A stretch of DNA of 64,000 bases. It comes from Salinivirgaceae bacterium. Its GTDB lineage: Bacteria; Bacteroidota; Bacteroidia; Bacteroidales; SZUA-534. The stretch is taken from contig JAFZKK010000123.1 of the NCBI GenBank assembly GCA_017551905.1, positions 1 to 64,000 of the forward strand. Direction: 5' to 3'. Position 1 is the stretch's first letter; every line of letters starts with the position of its first letter. Shown here piece after piece: positions 17,934-25,891 of the stretch. Under the pieces are notes generated by a model. It was not told the DNA's origin. It searched no databases and worked only from the letters and a program-made list of their open reading frames with translations. The translations under genes were made by a program, and so were the position numbers.

Positions 17934-20180
17934 ATGAGATACAGAATGAAATACTTTTTTGCGTTACTGATAGCAGTTTTTACGCTGCCGCAATTCGCTT
18001 GCTCTCAAGAAGAGAGTGCTGCTAATATGCCGGAAATAGACAGTATTCTGAATCTCATTGCCCGACAAACCAACGACGAGGAGATTGCCAAACTCTACAA
18101 CGACATTGTGCATCTTCCGGGTGCGTCATTCAATACAATGATAAAATATGCGCTCCTTTCGCTTGAGCACTGTCCGTCCAAAAATATTGAACTCCTTGCC
18201 GACAACTACAACCGCATAAGTTATTCCTACATTAATTTAGGCAATCCGGAAAAATCGCTTGAATACACCCGCCCGCTAATAAAGTTTTACACGATACTTA
18301 AAAATAATGACCGTATGGCTATCGCTTATGACCGTATGGCCAACATTTTTTCATACTTGAATCAGCCCGACAGTATTTTCCATTATTACAACAAGGCTTT
18401 GCAAGTGTATGAGAATAATAACGATACACTGGATGTTGCCGAATGTTACTACTGCATTGGTGTAACCAACTTAGGTTTGTCGTTCAACAAAACCGCCGAA
18501 GAGTATTTTCGCAAAGCACTTGCTATGGATTCTGCCATCGGCAACGAAATAGGAATAGCGCGCGATTATATGGGAATAGGAAGCAGTATTTATAATTCAG
18601 AAGATATAAAAGAAAGCGAACAAGCTTTACTCTATTTAAAAAAAGCAGCCGACGGATTTGAAAAAGCCACTATTGATGAGAACGACATCCAAAATATAAT
18701 AAACAAATATATGTCGTTCCAATCCTTATCAGAAGCATATATAAAATATGCCGAAGTGGGTGGTAAGGCGTATGCCGACAGTTGCCGCATATATTTGGAC
18801 AAGATTGGCAGTTTCTTTGAGGATATAGAATTTGAGGGAATGGTTTGGAAGAAACAATATGCGCAAGTTAAATATTTGGCATTCAACCAAAAATATGATG
18901 AAGCCTTGCGCATAATGCTCGATTTGGAAACCCGCCTCGATAATGGAGAACTTGACAGAGAAATATCTTATTTTTTCGATGAACTCTACCATTTGTATAT
19001 CAAAAAAGGCGATTACCAGAATGCTTGCATAGCGCAGCGTAAACACTATGAAAAACGACTGACCGAGGTGAACGACGACGCGCTGGCAAGTGCTGCAAAC
19101 GCAAAAACCGAGCAAGCACTGATGTACGAACGCAAAATCACCACCGCCGAAAAGCAAAAGATGCGCATAGTAATATTCTCGCTTATCGGTGGATTGTTTT
19201 TGATTTCGCTTTTGGTATTCTATATTTTTAGAGTGCTGAGTATCAAAAAGAAAGCCAACGCAGAATTGCTTGAGAAAAACGCCATTCTGATTGAACAAAA
19301 AGAGGAAATCAGTGCTCAACGTGACGAGATTGAGGAGCAACGCGATGAAATAGAGGCTCAGCGCGACCATATCGAGGAGCAAAGCAAGGAGATTCAGTCC
19401 AGCATTAACTACGCACGCCGCATACAACGCTCAATGCTCCCTCCCAACGAAACCATCACGAGCATCTTTCCCGAGCATTTTCTGCTCTACAAACCGCGCG
19501 ACATTGTCAGCGGTGATTATTACTGGGTTGGCCAGTTTGGCGACAACAAAATCTGCATTGTGGCCGACTGCACAGGCCATGGTGTGCCCGGCGGATTTCT
19601 AAGTGTATTGGGAATGTCGAATCTGAATTATATTGTGGGCCAGGATGTGAGCCCCGATGCCATTCTGAACCGCTTGCGCGAAGCAATAATTTCGAACTTG
19701 CGGCAAAGCGACAATTCTCCTTCGGCGCTTCAAGAGGAGGAAGATTCCGCATCAGACTTCTTCCGCAGCAGCGATGGCATGGACGCTGTGGTTTATATTG
19801 TCAACGAGCGGCAGATGACGCTCACGTTTGCCGGAGCCAACAATTCGCTTGTGCTCATCCGCGGCGACGAGGTTCAAGTGCTGAAAGGCGACCGCATGCC
19901 TGTTGGTATCTACGCACGGCTCAACCCGTTCCAAAGCACCACCATCGACATTCAAAAAGGCGACTGCATATACACCTTCTCCGATGGTTTCCAAGACCAG
20001 TTCGAAGACGGAGGCGTCAATAACAAATTCACGGCCCGCCGTCTGCGACAACTGCTTCTCGAAATCCACCAACAGCCGATGGCTGAACAGAAGGAAATCA
20101 TGAATCGCACATTTGAACAATGGCGCGGTCCTGCTGAAAACCAAACTGACGATGTTGTGGTTATGGGAGTTAGGATTTAA
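17934..20180 (+). CDS. TPR-transmembrane-SpoIIE phosphatase, paralogue 4
   Basis: A 748-residue paralogue: signal peptide (FACSQ near residue 25), TPR-like helices to about 395, membrane helix about 409-434, five-heptad coiled coil (EEISAQR to KEIQSSI) and SpoIIE/PP2C domain about 490-748. Key segments GDYYW, ADCTGHGVPGG, SDGFQDQ and TDDVVVMGVRI are intact. One difference from all siblings is AGANNSLVLIR in place of AGANNPLVLIR. The transmembrane helix and linker are almost the same as in paralogue 5, whereas the phosphatase tail also matches paralogue 3, so it sits in the middle of the homogenised series. Confidence 0.88.
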   Translation: MRYRMKYFFALLIAVFTLPQFACSQEESAANMPEIDSILNLIARQTNDEEIAKLYNDIVHLPGASFNTMIKYALLSLEHCPSKNIELLADNYNRISYSYINLGNPEKSLEYTRPLIKFYTILKNNDRMAIAYDRMANIFSYLNQPDSIFHYYNKALQVYENNNDTLDVAECYYCIGVTNLGLSFNKTAEEYFRKALAMDSAIGNEIGIARDYMGIGSSIYNSEDIKESEQALLYLKKAADGFEKATIDENDIQNIINKYMSFQSLSEAYIKYAEVGGKAYADSCRIYLDKIGSFFEDIEFEGMVWKKQYAQVKYLAFNQKYDEALRIMLDLETRLDNGELDREISYFFDELYHLYIKKGDYQNACIAQRKHYEKRLTEVNDDALASAANAKTEQALMYERKITTAEKQKMRIVIFSLIGGLFLISLLVFYIFRVLSIKKKANAELLEKNAILIEQKEEISAQRDEIEEQRDEIEAQRDHIEEQSKEIQSSINYARRIQRSMLPPNETITSIFPEHFLLYKPRDIVSGDYYWVGQFGDNKICIVADCTGHGVPGGFLSVLGMSNLNYIVGQDVSPDAILNRLREAIISNLRQSDNSPSALQEEEDSASDFFRSSDGMDAVVYIVNERQMTLTFAGANNSLVLIRGDEVQVLKGDRMPVGIYARLNPFQSTTIDIQKGDCIYTFSDGFQDQFEDGGVNNKFTARRLRQLLLEIHQQPMAEQKEIMNRTFEQWRGPAENQTDDVVVMGVRI

Positions 20181-20225
20181 TCCAAACAGAAAACGTAATC
20201 GGAAATAGAATTGACTTCTATTTTG

Positions 20226-20233
20226 TAATTTTG
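20226..20233 (+). promoter_or_regulatory. -7 box of paralogue 5
   Basis: TAATTTTG matches TAnnTTTG, 19 bases before the ATG at 20253. A TTG at 20211 is only 12 bases upstream of it, too close to be a normal -33. Confidence 0.5.
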
Positions 20234-20252
20234 TACAAAACGTGTTTATGTT

Positions 20253-22259
20253 ATGATTAGATTTTTAACCATCATATTTGCAATAATGGTATTGATTCTG
20301 CCAGCAATGGCCAATACTGACAACGCCTATCATTTAGAGTTGTTGGAAAAAAGCGATGATTTCATAGACAACAATGATTTCCACGGAGCAATAGCTTGTC
20401 TTAAAGAAGCCCTGCCGCTCATTCCTTCAGACTCAATAATATCATTATCATCAGCTTACAATAGTCTATCCTATTCATATTTTCGTTTGGGAGATTATAT
20501 AAAAGCCACCGATATTGGGAAAAAAGCTTTGGAATTTGACCAACAAATAGGCGATTCAGCCAACATATCAAAATCTTTGGCACTACTTGCGGCCATTTTT
20601 ACACACCAACGGCTATTTGGCGATGCCGAACACTATATGCGCGATGCTATTGAGATGGTTCCTCACAACAATTCAAATATGTTGGCGGCCCGCTATGCCA
20701 CGCTTGGAGAAATTTTGGCAGTCCAACAAAAGTGTGATGAGGCCTATGACTACATTCTTAAAGCTTATGTTCTCGACACAACCGCTCATCGAGCCTCGAA
20801 GGCTGCCATCAGGCTTTCGCAACTTGGTTCTACGCTTGTGTATATGAAAAACTATTCGAAGGCGGCGGATGTTTTGGCTCAAGCTTCAACCGAATTGAAG
20901 GCTGCCGGAAATATTTCGAGCTTGTGTATAAATATGATAGCTCAAATAAAAACATACACTTCTTTGAATAGAAGACTCGATGCTGAGAGAATTGCCGAAG
21001 AATGCATCCGCCTAAGCGACAACATAAATCAGCGCAAAACCAAGCTCGATGCTTTAAAACTTTTGGCCAGTTTGCGCAAAAGCCCTGAGCTCTACCAACA
21101 AGCAATGAATTTGAATGATTCGCTATATAATGAGCAGATTCAAAACCAGATAGCTGAATTCGAGGTCCAGTATGCCAAAGCCGAAGCAGACAAAGCTGCA
21201 GCTGAAGAACGAATCAGACACGCCGCCGAAAAACAAAAAATGCGCATTATAATTCTCTCGCTCATCGGAGGATTGTTTTTGATTTCGCTTTTGGTGTTCT
21301 ACATCTTTAGAGTGCTGAGTATCAAAAAGAAAGCCAATGCAGAATTGCTTGAGAAAAACGCCATTCTGTCGGAGCAGAAAGAGGAGATTCGCGCACAACG
21401 TGACGAGATTGAGGAGCAGCGCGACGAAATTATGGCGCAACGCGACCACATTGAGGCGCAGAGCAAGGAGATTCAGGCCAGCATCAACTACGCACGCCGC
21501 ATCCAACGCTCAATGCTGACTCCGGCCGAAACCATTTCGAGCATATTCCCCGACTACTTCTTGCTCTACATGCCACGCAACGTTGTCAGCGGCGACTATT
21601 ATTGGGTTGGCCAGTTCGGCGACAACAAAGTCTGCATCGTGGCCGACTGCACAGGACACGGCGTGCCGGGCGGTTTTCTAAGTGTATTGGGAATGTCGAA
21701 TCTGAATTATATTGTAGGTCAGGATGTCAGTCCCGACACTATTCTGAACCGCCTGCGCGAGGCCATAATATCAAATCTGCGCCAGAACGACAAGTCTCCT
21801 TCCGCCCTTCAAGAGGAAGATGATTCCGCTTCGGACTTCTTCCGCAGCAACGATGGCATGGACGCAGCCGTTTATGTCGTCAACGAACGGCAGATGAAAC
21901 TCACGTTTGCCGGAGCTAACAATCCGCTTGTGCTCATCCGCGGCGACGAAGTTCAGGTGCTGAAAGGCGACCGAATGCCTGTGGGCATCTATGCACGGCT
22001 CAACCCGTTCCAAAGCATTACCATCGACATCCAAAAAGGCGACTGCATCTACACCTTCTCCGACGGTTTCCAAGACCAGTTCGAAGACGGAGAAGCTTAT
22101 AACAAATTCACCGCCAGCCGCTTGCGCGATTTGTTACTCAAAATCCACCAGCAACCAATGGCCGAGCAGAAGGAAATCCTGAACCGCGAATATGAGCAAT
22201 GGCGCGGTCCCGCCGAAAACCAAACTGACGATGTGGTGGTTATGGGAGTGAGAATCTAA
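20253..22259 (+). CDS. TPR-transmembrane-SpoIIE phosphatase, paralogue 5
   Basis: The shortest paralogue, 668 residues. The signal peptide (ends near PAMAN, residue 21) and the TPR-like sensor (to about 320, including an AEADKAAAEERIRHAAEK stalk) are unlike those of the other four. From the membrane helix (330-355) onward it is nearly identical to paralogue 4: same helix, five-heptad linker (EEIRAQR to KEIQASI), GDYYW, ADCTGHGVPGG and TDDVVVMGVRI. This is best explained by recombination or gene conversion joining a different sensor to the common output half. The spacer before it has no long hexamer tract, but the spacer after it does. Confidence 0.88.
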   Translation: MIRFLTIIFAIMVLILPAMANTDNAYHLELLEKSDDFIDNNDFHGAIACLKEALPLIPSDSIISLSSAYNSLSYSYFRLGDYIKATDIGKKALEFDQQIGDSANISKSLALLAAIFTHQRLFGDAEHYMRDAIEMVPHNNSNMLAARYATLGEILAVQQKCDEAYDYILKAYVLDTTAHRASKAAIRLSQLGSTLVYMKNYSKAADVLAQASTELKAAGNISSLCINMIAQIKTYTSLNRRLDAERIAEECIRLSDNINQRKTKLDALKLLASLRKSPELYQQAMNLNDSLYNEQIQNQIAEFEVQYAKAEADKAAAEERIRHAAEKQKMRIIILSLIGGLFLISLLVFYIFRVLSIKKKANAELLEKNAILSEQKEEIRAQRDEIEEQRDEIMAQRDHIEAQSKEIQASINYARRIQRSMLTPAETISSIFPDYFLLYMPRNVVSGDYYWVGQFGDNKVCIVADCTGHGVPGGFLSVLGMSNLNYIVGQDVSPDTILNRLREAIISNLRQNDKSPSALQEEDDSASDFFRSNDGMDAAVYVVNERQMKLTFAGANNPLVLIRGDEVQVLKGDRMPVGIYARLNPFQSITIDIQKGDCIYTFSDGFQDQFEDGEAYNKFTASRLRDLLLKIHQQPMAEQKEILNREYEQWRGPAENQTDDVVVMGVRI

Positions 22260-22311
22260 CGTAAACGAAAACTAAAAACGCAAACACTGGCGCAAAACGC
22301 TGACACTAACG
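22260..22311. repeat. Hexamer tract after paralogue 5
   Basis: Units CGTAAA, CGAAAA, CTAAAA, CGCAAA, CACTGG, CGCAAA, CGCTGA, CACTAA, with two single-base slips. The first 33 bases equal those after paralogue 3. Confidence 0.75.
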
Positions 22312-22327
22312 CAAGCTTTGTGTTCCC

Positions 22328-22362
22328 ACTTATTACTTAAAACTACGAAAACTTAAAACTTC
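22328..22362. repeat. Heptamer-phased tract at the convergent junction
   Basis: Five consecutive 7-base units, ACTTATT, ACTTAAA, ACTACGA, AAACTTA, AAACTTC, between paralogue 5 and the convergent EamA gene. The words resemble those before deoC (2272-2306). Confidence 0.6.
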
Positions 22363-22365
22363 CAT

Positions 22366-23274
22366 TTACTTGTCGTCCCTCGCCTTGCTCTTGTTGACAA
22401 CGCCCACGCCCACAAAAACCAGCGCGGCGGCAAGCACTTTGCCCACCGTAAGAGTGTCCATGCCGACGCAGATGCTGGCAATGGCGGCGATAATGGGTTG
22501 CAGATAGCTGTACATTCCCACAAGCGTGGGGCGTATGCGTTTTTGTCCGAAGGGTATCAGGAAGTAAGAGATGAATGTGGCGAAAATGACAAGGAATCCG
22601 ATGTCGGCAATCAGCTTGCCCGAAAACTGGCTGTAGTTGGCCGTCAGCAAATCGGATGCACCGAAAGGCAGAGCCGCAACCATCGAGAACGTGAACATCC
22701 ACTTCATGAACGTCACCACATTGTAGCGCGATATGAGCGGTCGGAAAATGCCCAGATACATGGCGAAAAACAGGCCGTTCAGAATCATGAGGCCAATGCC
22801 CAAAGGTGTCGATTTGTCGACTGCGCCCGAATCGTAAACCGAATTGAATATCAGAAAAATAACACCGGAAAAACTAATCGCAACACCAAGTATTTTCTTC
22901 AGCGTGATGGGTTCTTTGATGAATATGGCCGACACAAACATTGTCATAATCGGCGTCATGGTGGCCACAATGGTGGCGTCCATCGGAGTGGTGATGGTGA
23001 TGGCCTTCAGGAACGAAATTTGCGTCAGGAAAAGACCGAGCATCGAGGCGATGAAGATGGCTCCCAAATCGCGCAAAGGCACTTTTTCCTTTGGCGTGAA
23101 GGCCGATAAAAGCCAGAACAGCGCCGCAGCGCCAATTGAGCGAATGCAGAAAAGCGCAATGGGCGATAATAGGGCAAAGTTGGCAATGTCTTTGCACACA
23201 ATGGTGTTGAGGCCAAAAATAACGTATGCGAAAAAAGCCGCTAAATGTCCTAATATCAGGTCTTTGGATTTCAT
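22366..23274 (-). CDS. EamA/DMT-superfamily transporter
   Basis: A 302-residue inner-membrane protein with about ten hydrophobic segments in two homologous halves, as in the drug/metabolite transporter superfamily. The first EamA repeat starts at LAAFFAYVIFGLNTI and the second around residue 150 (PLGIGLMILNGLFFAMYLGIF); the PTLVGMYSYLQPIIA segment near the end is typical. The substrate cannot be read from sequence. The start ATG at 23274 is chosen because the membrane fold begins directly after MKSKDLILG; upstream in-frame codons would add a polar, non-conserved leader. It converges with the phosphatase array. Confidence 0.88.
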   Translation of the reverse strand: MKSKDLILGHLAAFFAYVIFGLNTIVCKDIANFALLSPIALFCIRSIGAAALFWLLSAFTPKEKVPLRDLGAIFIASMLGLFLTQISFLKAITITTPMDATIVATMTPIMTMFVSAIFIKEPITLKKILGVAISFSGVIFLIFNSVYDSGAVDKSTPLGIGLMILNGLFFAMYLGIFRPLISRYNVVTFMKWMFTFSMVAALPFGASDLLTANYSQFSGKLIADIGFLVIFATFISYFLIPFGQKRIRPTLVGMYSYLQPIIAAIASICVGMDTLTVGKVLAAALVFVGVGVVNKSKARDDK

Positions 23275-23332
23275 TGTCGCCTGTCGGTTTTGTGCGGCAA
23301 TGTTAATCGGATTTTCGCAAATATTCATCATC

Positions 23333-23364
23333 TTGTGACATTATCGCTTTAAATGCTACTTTTG
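23333..23364 (+). promoter_or_regulatory. Promoter of TonB receptor operon
   Basis: TTG at 23333, a 21-base spacer and a perfect TACTTTTG -7 box at 23357-23364, 20 bases before the receptor ATG. Confidence 0.6.
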
Positions 23365-23384
23365 CCGCTATAAAACTCGACTTA

Positions 23385-25886
23385 ATGTATTTGAAAAAAA
23401 CTATTCTTGCTGCGTTATGCTGCGCGGCTTTGTGCGCCAATTCACTTGCACAGAGCAAGATAACTATCAGCGGCCACATCACAGACCGTAAATCGGCCGA
23501 GACAATCATCGGGGCAACCGTGTTCGACAATGAAACACAACGCGGCACCGCCACCAATGTTTTTGGATTCTACTCAATAACTCTGAACGCCGGACGGCAC
23601 AGCCTAACATACTCCTACGTGGGCTGCCAGCCGCAAACAGTCAAATTTGAGACAACACGCGACACGGTTATCAATATCAGCCTTTCGGGGAATATTGATA
23701 TTGAAGAAGTTTTGGTAACGGCCAAAAGTCATGAGTCGGGCATCGAATCCACCAAAATGGGCAGTATCGATGTGCCTGTCAAGTTAATAGAGCATACGCC
23801 GTCGTTGCTGGGCGAGACCGATGTTCTGCGTACCATTCAGCTGACACCGGGTGTGCAGCAAGGTGTGGGTGGCGCGTCATCGCTCTATGTAAGGGGCGGC
23901 AATGGTGACGAGAATCTGGTATTGCTTGACGGTGCTCCGGTCTATAAAATAGACCATTTGTTCGGCTTCTTTTCAGTGTTCACGCCCGAGGCAGTTAAGA
24001 AGGTGACGTTCTATAAGACATCTTTTCCGGCACGGTACAATGGGCGCACATCATCGGTTATCGACGTGCGCACCAAAGACGGTGATATGAACGAATATCA
24101 CGGCTCGGCATCAATAGGATTGCTCACATCGCGCATCAATCTTGAGGGCCCCATTATCAAAGGAAAAACATCGTTCAGCTTGTCGGGGCGCACAACCTAT
24201 ATTTCGGCTCTCACACGGCCGTTTATGAAAGATTACTCATTGAGCTACTGGTTCTACGATGTGAATCTGAAACTGAACCACAAATTCTCCGACAACGACC
24301 GTATCTACTTCGCGCTCTACAACGGTCTCGACAAGCTGTACAGCTACGAGGATATGTATGAATATTCATCTCACCGCCTTGATATTTTAGATGAAAAAGG
24401 AGAGTTTATTTACGTTCCGGCGAGTTACACTTACGACGAGAAGCTGCAATGGACAAACTTCATTCCGTCGCTGCGGTGGAATCACGTCTTCTCGCAGAAA
24501 CTCTTCGCCAACACCACCATTAATTACAACCGCTACAAAATGCTTGTCTCGTCGTACGAAAAAATGGAATGGCACTATCAGGATTTAGGTGCGGAAAATT
24601 ATAGCTCGCAACGTTATGATTCTGAAATAAAAGATTTTGGAGCGATTATCGATTTTGATTATCTGCCTGCGCCGGAGCACACCGTAAAATTCGGCGCAAG
24701 CTACACCTGCCACGATTTTGTGCCCGAAACCACCAGCTCAAGATACAAAAACACCGATGAAAATGAGAGAGCCGACACCTCAACTTTCCACAGAGGAATG
24801 GCGGTTATGGCCAACGAGGCTTCAGCTTACGCCGATGACGATTGGCAGATTTTACCGAATCTGGATGTGAATGTTGGTCTGTCGTACACGCTTTTCGCGC
24901 TGAAAGAGCGGAAATACCATAACGTTCAGCCGCGCCTGTCGGTCAAATACACACCGTTGAGTTATCTCTCATTCAAGGCCGCCTATTCACGTATGAGTCA
25001 GTGCGTTCACTTGCTCACATCGTCGCCAATCTCTTTGCCAACCGACCTCTGGGTGCCTATCACTAAAGACATTGAACCTGAAACGGCCGACCAATACAGC
25101 GTTGGTGCTTATTGCACGGTGCTGCCAGGCTGGGAGTTTTCAGTTGAGGCTTATTACAAGGAACTCAACAACGTGCTCGAATACAAAGACGGAATGAGTT
25201 TTATGGGTTTTTCGAATTCGTGGACCGACCTTGTGGCTGCCGGACGCGGATGGTCGAAAGGCATTGAGCTGATGGTGCAGAAAACCGAAGGCAACCTTAC
25301 GGGAATGGTGTCCTATACGCTGTCGAAGACCGACCGGCAGTTCAGCCGCAATTCGGGCGTGAACGACGGCCGTCGCTTCCCGTTCACCTACGACCGCCGG
25401 CACAATTTCAATATTGTGGCCAACTATCAGTTGAACAGCAACATAGATATTGACGCCTCGTGGACATTCTATAGCGGCGCACGCGTCACACTTACCAACA
25501 CCAAACAACAGATTCTCAACCCTGATGATTATGCGCTATCTTCCAACTACGACAAGTTCTCTTACGATTTAATCGGTTACAACTATTACGAAGAATCTTA
25601 TACAAACTATCATTATACATACGATGCCGATTATGTTCCCAATCGCAACAACTACCTTCTGCCTTGCACCCATTTGCTTTGCGTGGGAGCCAATTTTCAC
25701 AAACAGAAAAAGCGTTTCGAGCGGGTATTTAACATCTCGGTTTACAATGCCTACAACGCTATGAATCCCTCGTTAATCTTTTATTATAATGATTACGATG
25801 AATGGAGAGGAGTTGACAACTCAAAATTGAAAAAAATCACTATTCTTCCTTTAATACCATCATTAACACTGACATATAAATTCTAA
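23385..25886 (+). CDS. TonB-dependent outer-membrane receptor
   Basis: An 833-residue receptor with signal peptide (SLAQ near residue 23), a carboxypeptidase-regulatory-like beta domain (residues about 25-100, GHITDRKSAETIIGATV), a plug domain containing LYVRGGNGDENLVLLDGAP and VIDVRTKDG, and a 22-strand-type barrel ending in LTLTYKF with the terminal Phe used by the BAM machinery. It takes up an unknown ligand using the TonB-ExbBD force. At about 830 residues it is shorter than SusC-type receptors, and its partner, 5 bases downstream, is a DUF4249 lipoprotein rather than a SusD. Confidence 0.9.
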   Translation: MYLKKTILAALCCAALCANSLAQSKITISGHITDRKSAETIIGATVFDNETQRGTATNVFGFYSITLNAGRHSLTYSYVGCQPQTVKFETTRDTVINISLSGNIDIEEVLVTAKSHESGIESTKMGSIDVPVKLIEHTPSLLGETDVLRTIQLTPGVQQGVGGASSLYVRGGNGDENLVLLDGAPVYKIDHLFGFFSVFTPEAVKKVTFYKTSFPARYNGRTSSVIDVRTKDGDMNEYHGSASIGLLTSRINLEGPIIKGKTSFSLSGRTTYISALTRPFMKDYSLSYWFYDVNLKLNHKFSDNDRIYFALYNGLDKLYSYEDMYEYSSHRLDILDEKGEFIYVPASYTYDEKLQWTNFIPSLRWNHVFSQKLFANTTINYNRYKMLVSSYEKMEWHYQDLGAENYSSQRYDSEIKDFGAIIDFDYLPAPEHTVKFGASYTCHDFVPETTSSRYKNTDENERADTSTFHRGMAVMANEASAYADDDWQILPNLDVNVGLSYTLFALKERKYHNVQPRLSVKYTPLSYLSFKAAYSRMSQCVHLLTSSPISLPTDLWVPITKDIEPETADQYSVGAYCTVLPGWEFSVEAYYKELNNVLEYKDGMSFMGFSNSWTDLVAAGRGWSKGIELMVQKTEGNLTGMVSYTLSKTDRQFSRNSGVNDGRRFPFTYDRRHNFNIVANYQLNSNIDIDASWTFYSGARVTLTNTKQQILNPDDYALSSNYDKFSYDLIGYNYYEESYTNYHYTYDADYVPNRNNYLLPCTHLLCVGANFHKQKKRFERVFNISVYNAYNAMNPSLIFYYNDYDEWRGVDNSKLKKITILPLIPSLTLTYKF

Positions 25887-25891
25887 TCTAA

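Noticed and set aside
10684..22259. The five phosphatases as classical hybrid histidine kinases
   Set aside because: No HATPase or DHp motifs; the C-terminal motifs (GDxYW, ADCTGHG, TDDVV) are those of SpoIIE/PP2C.
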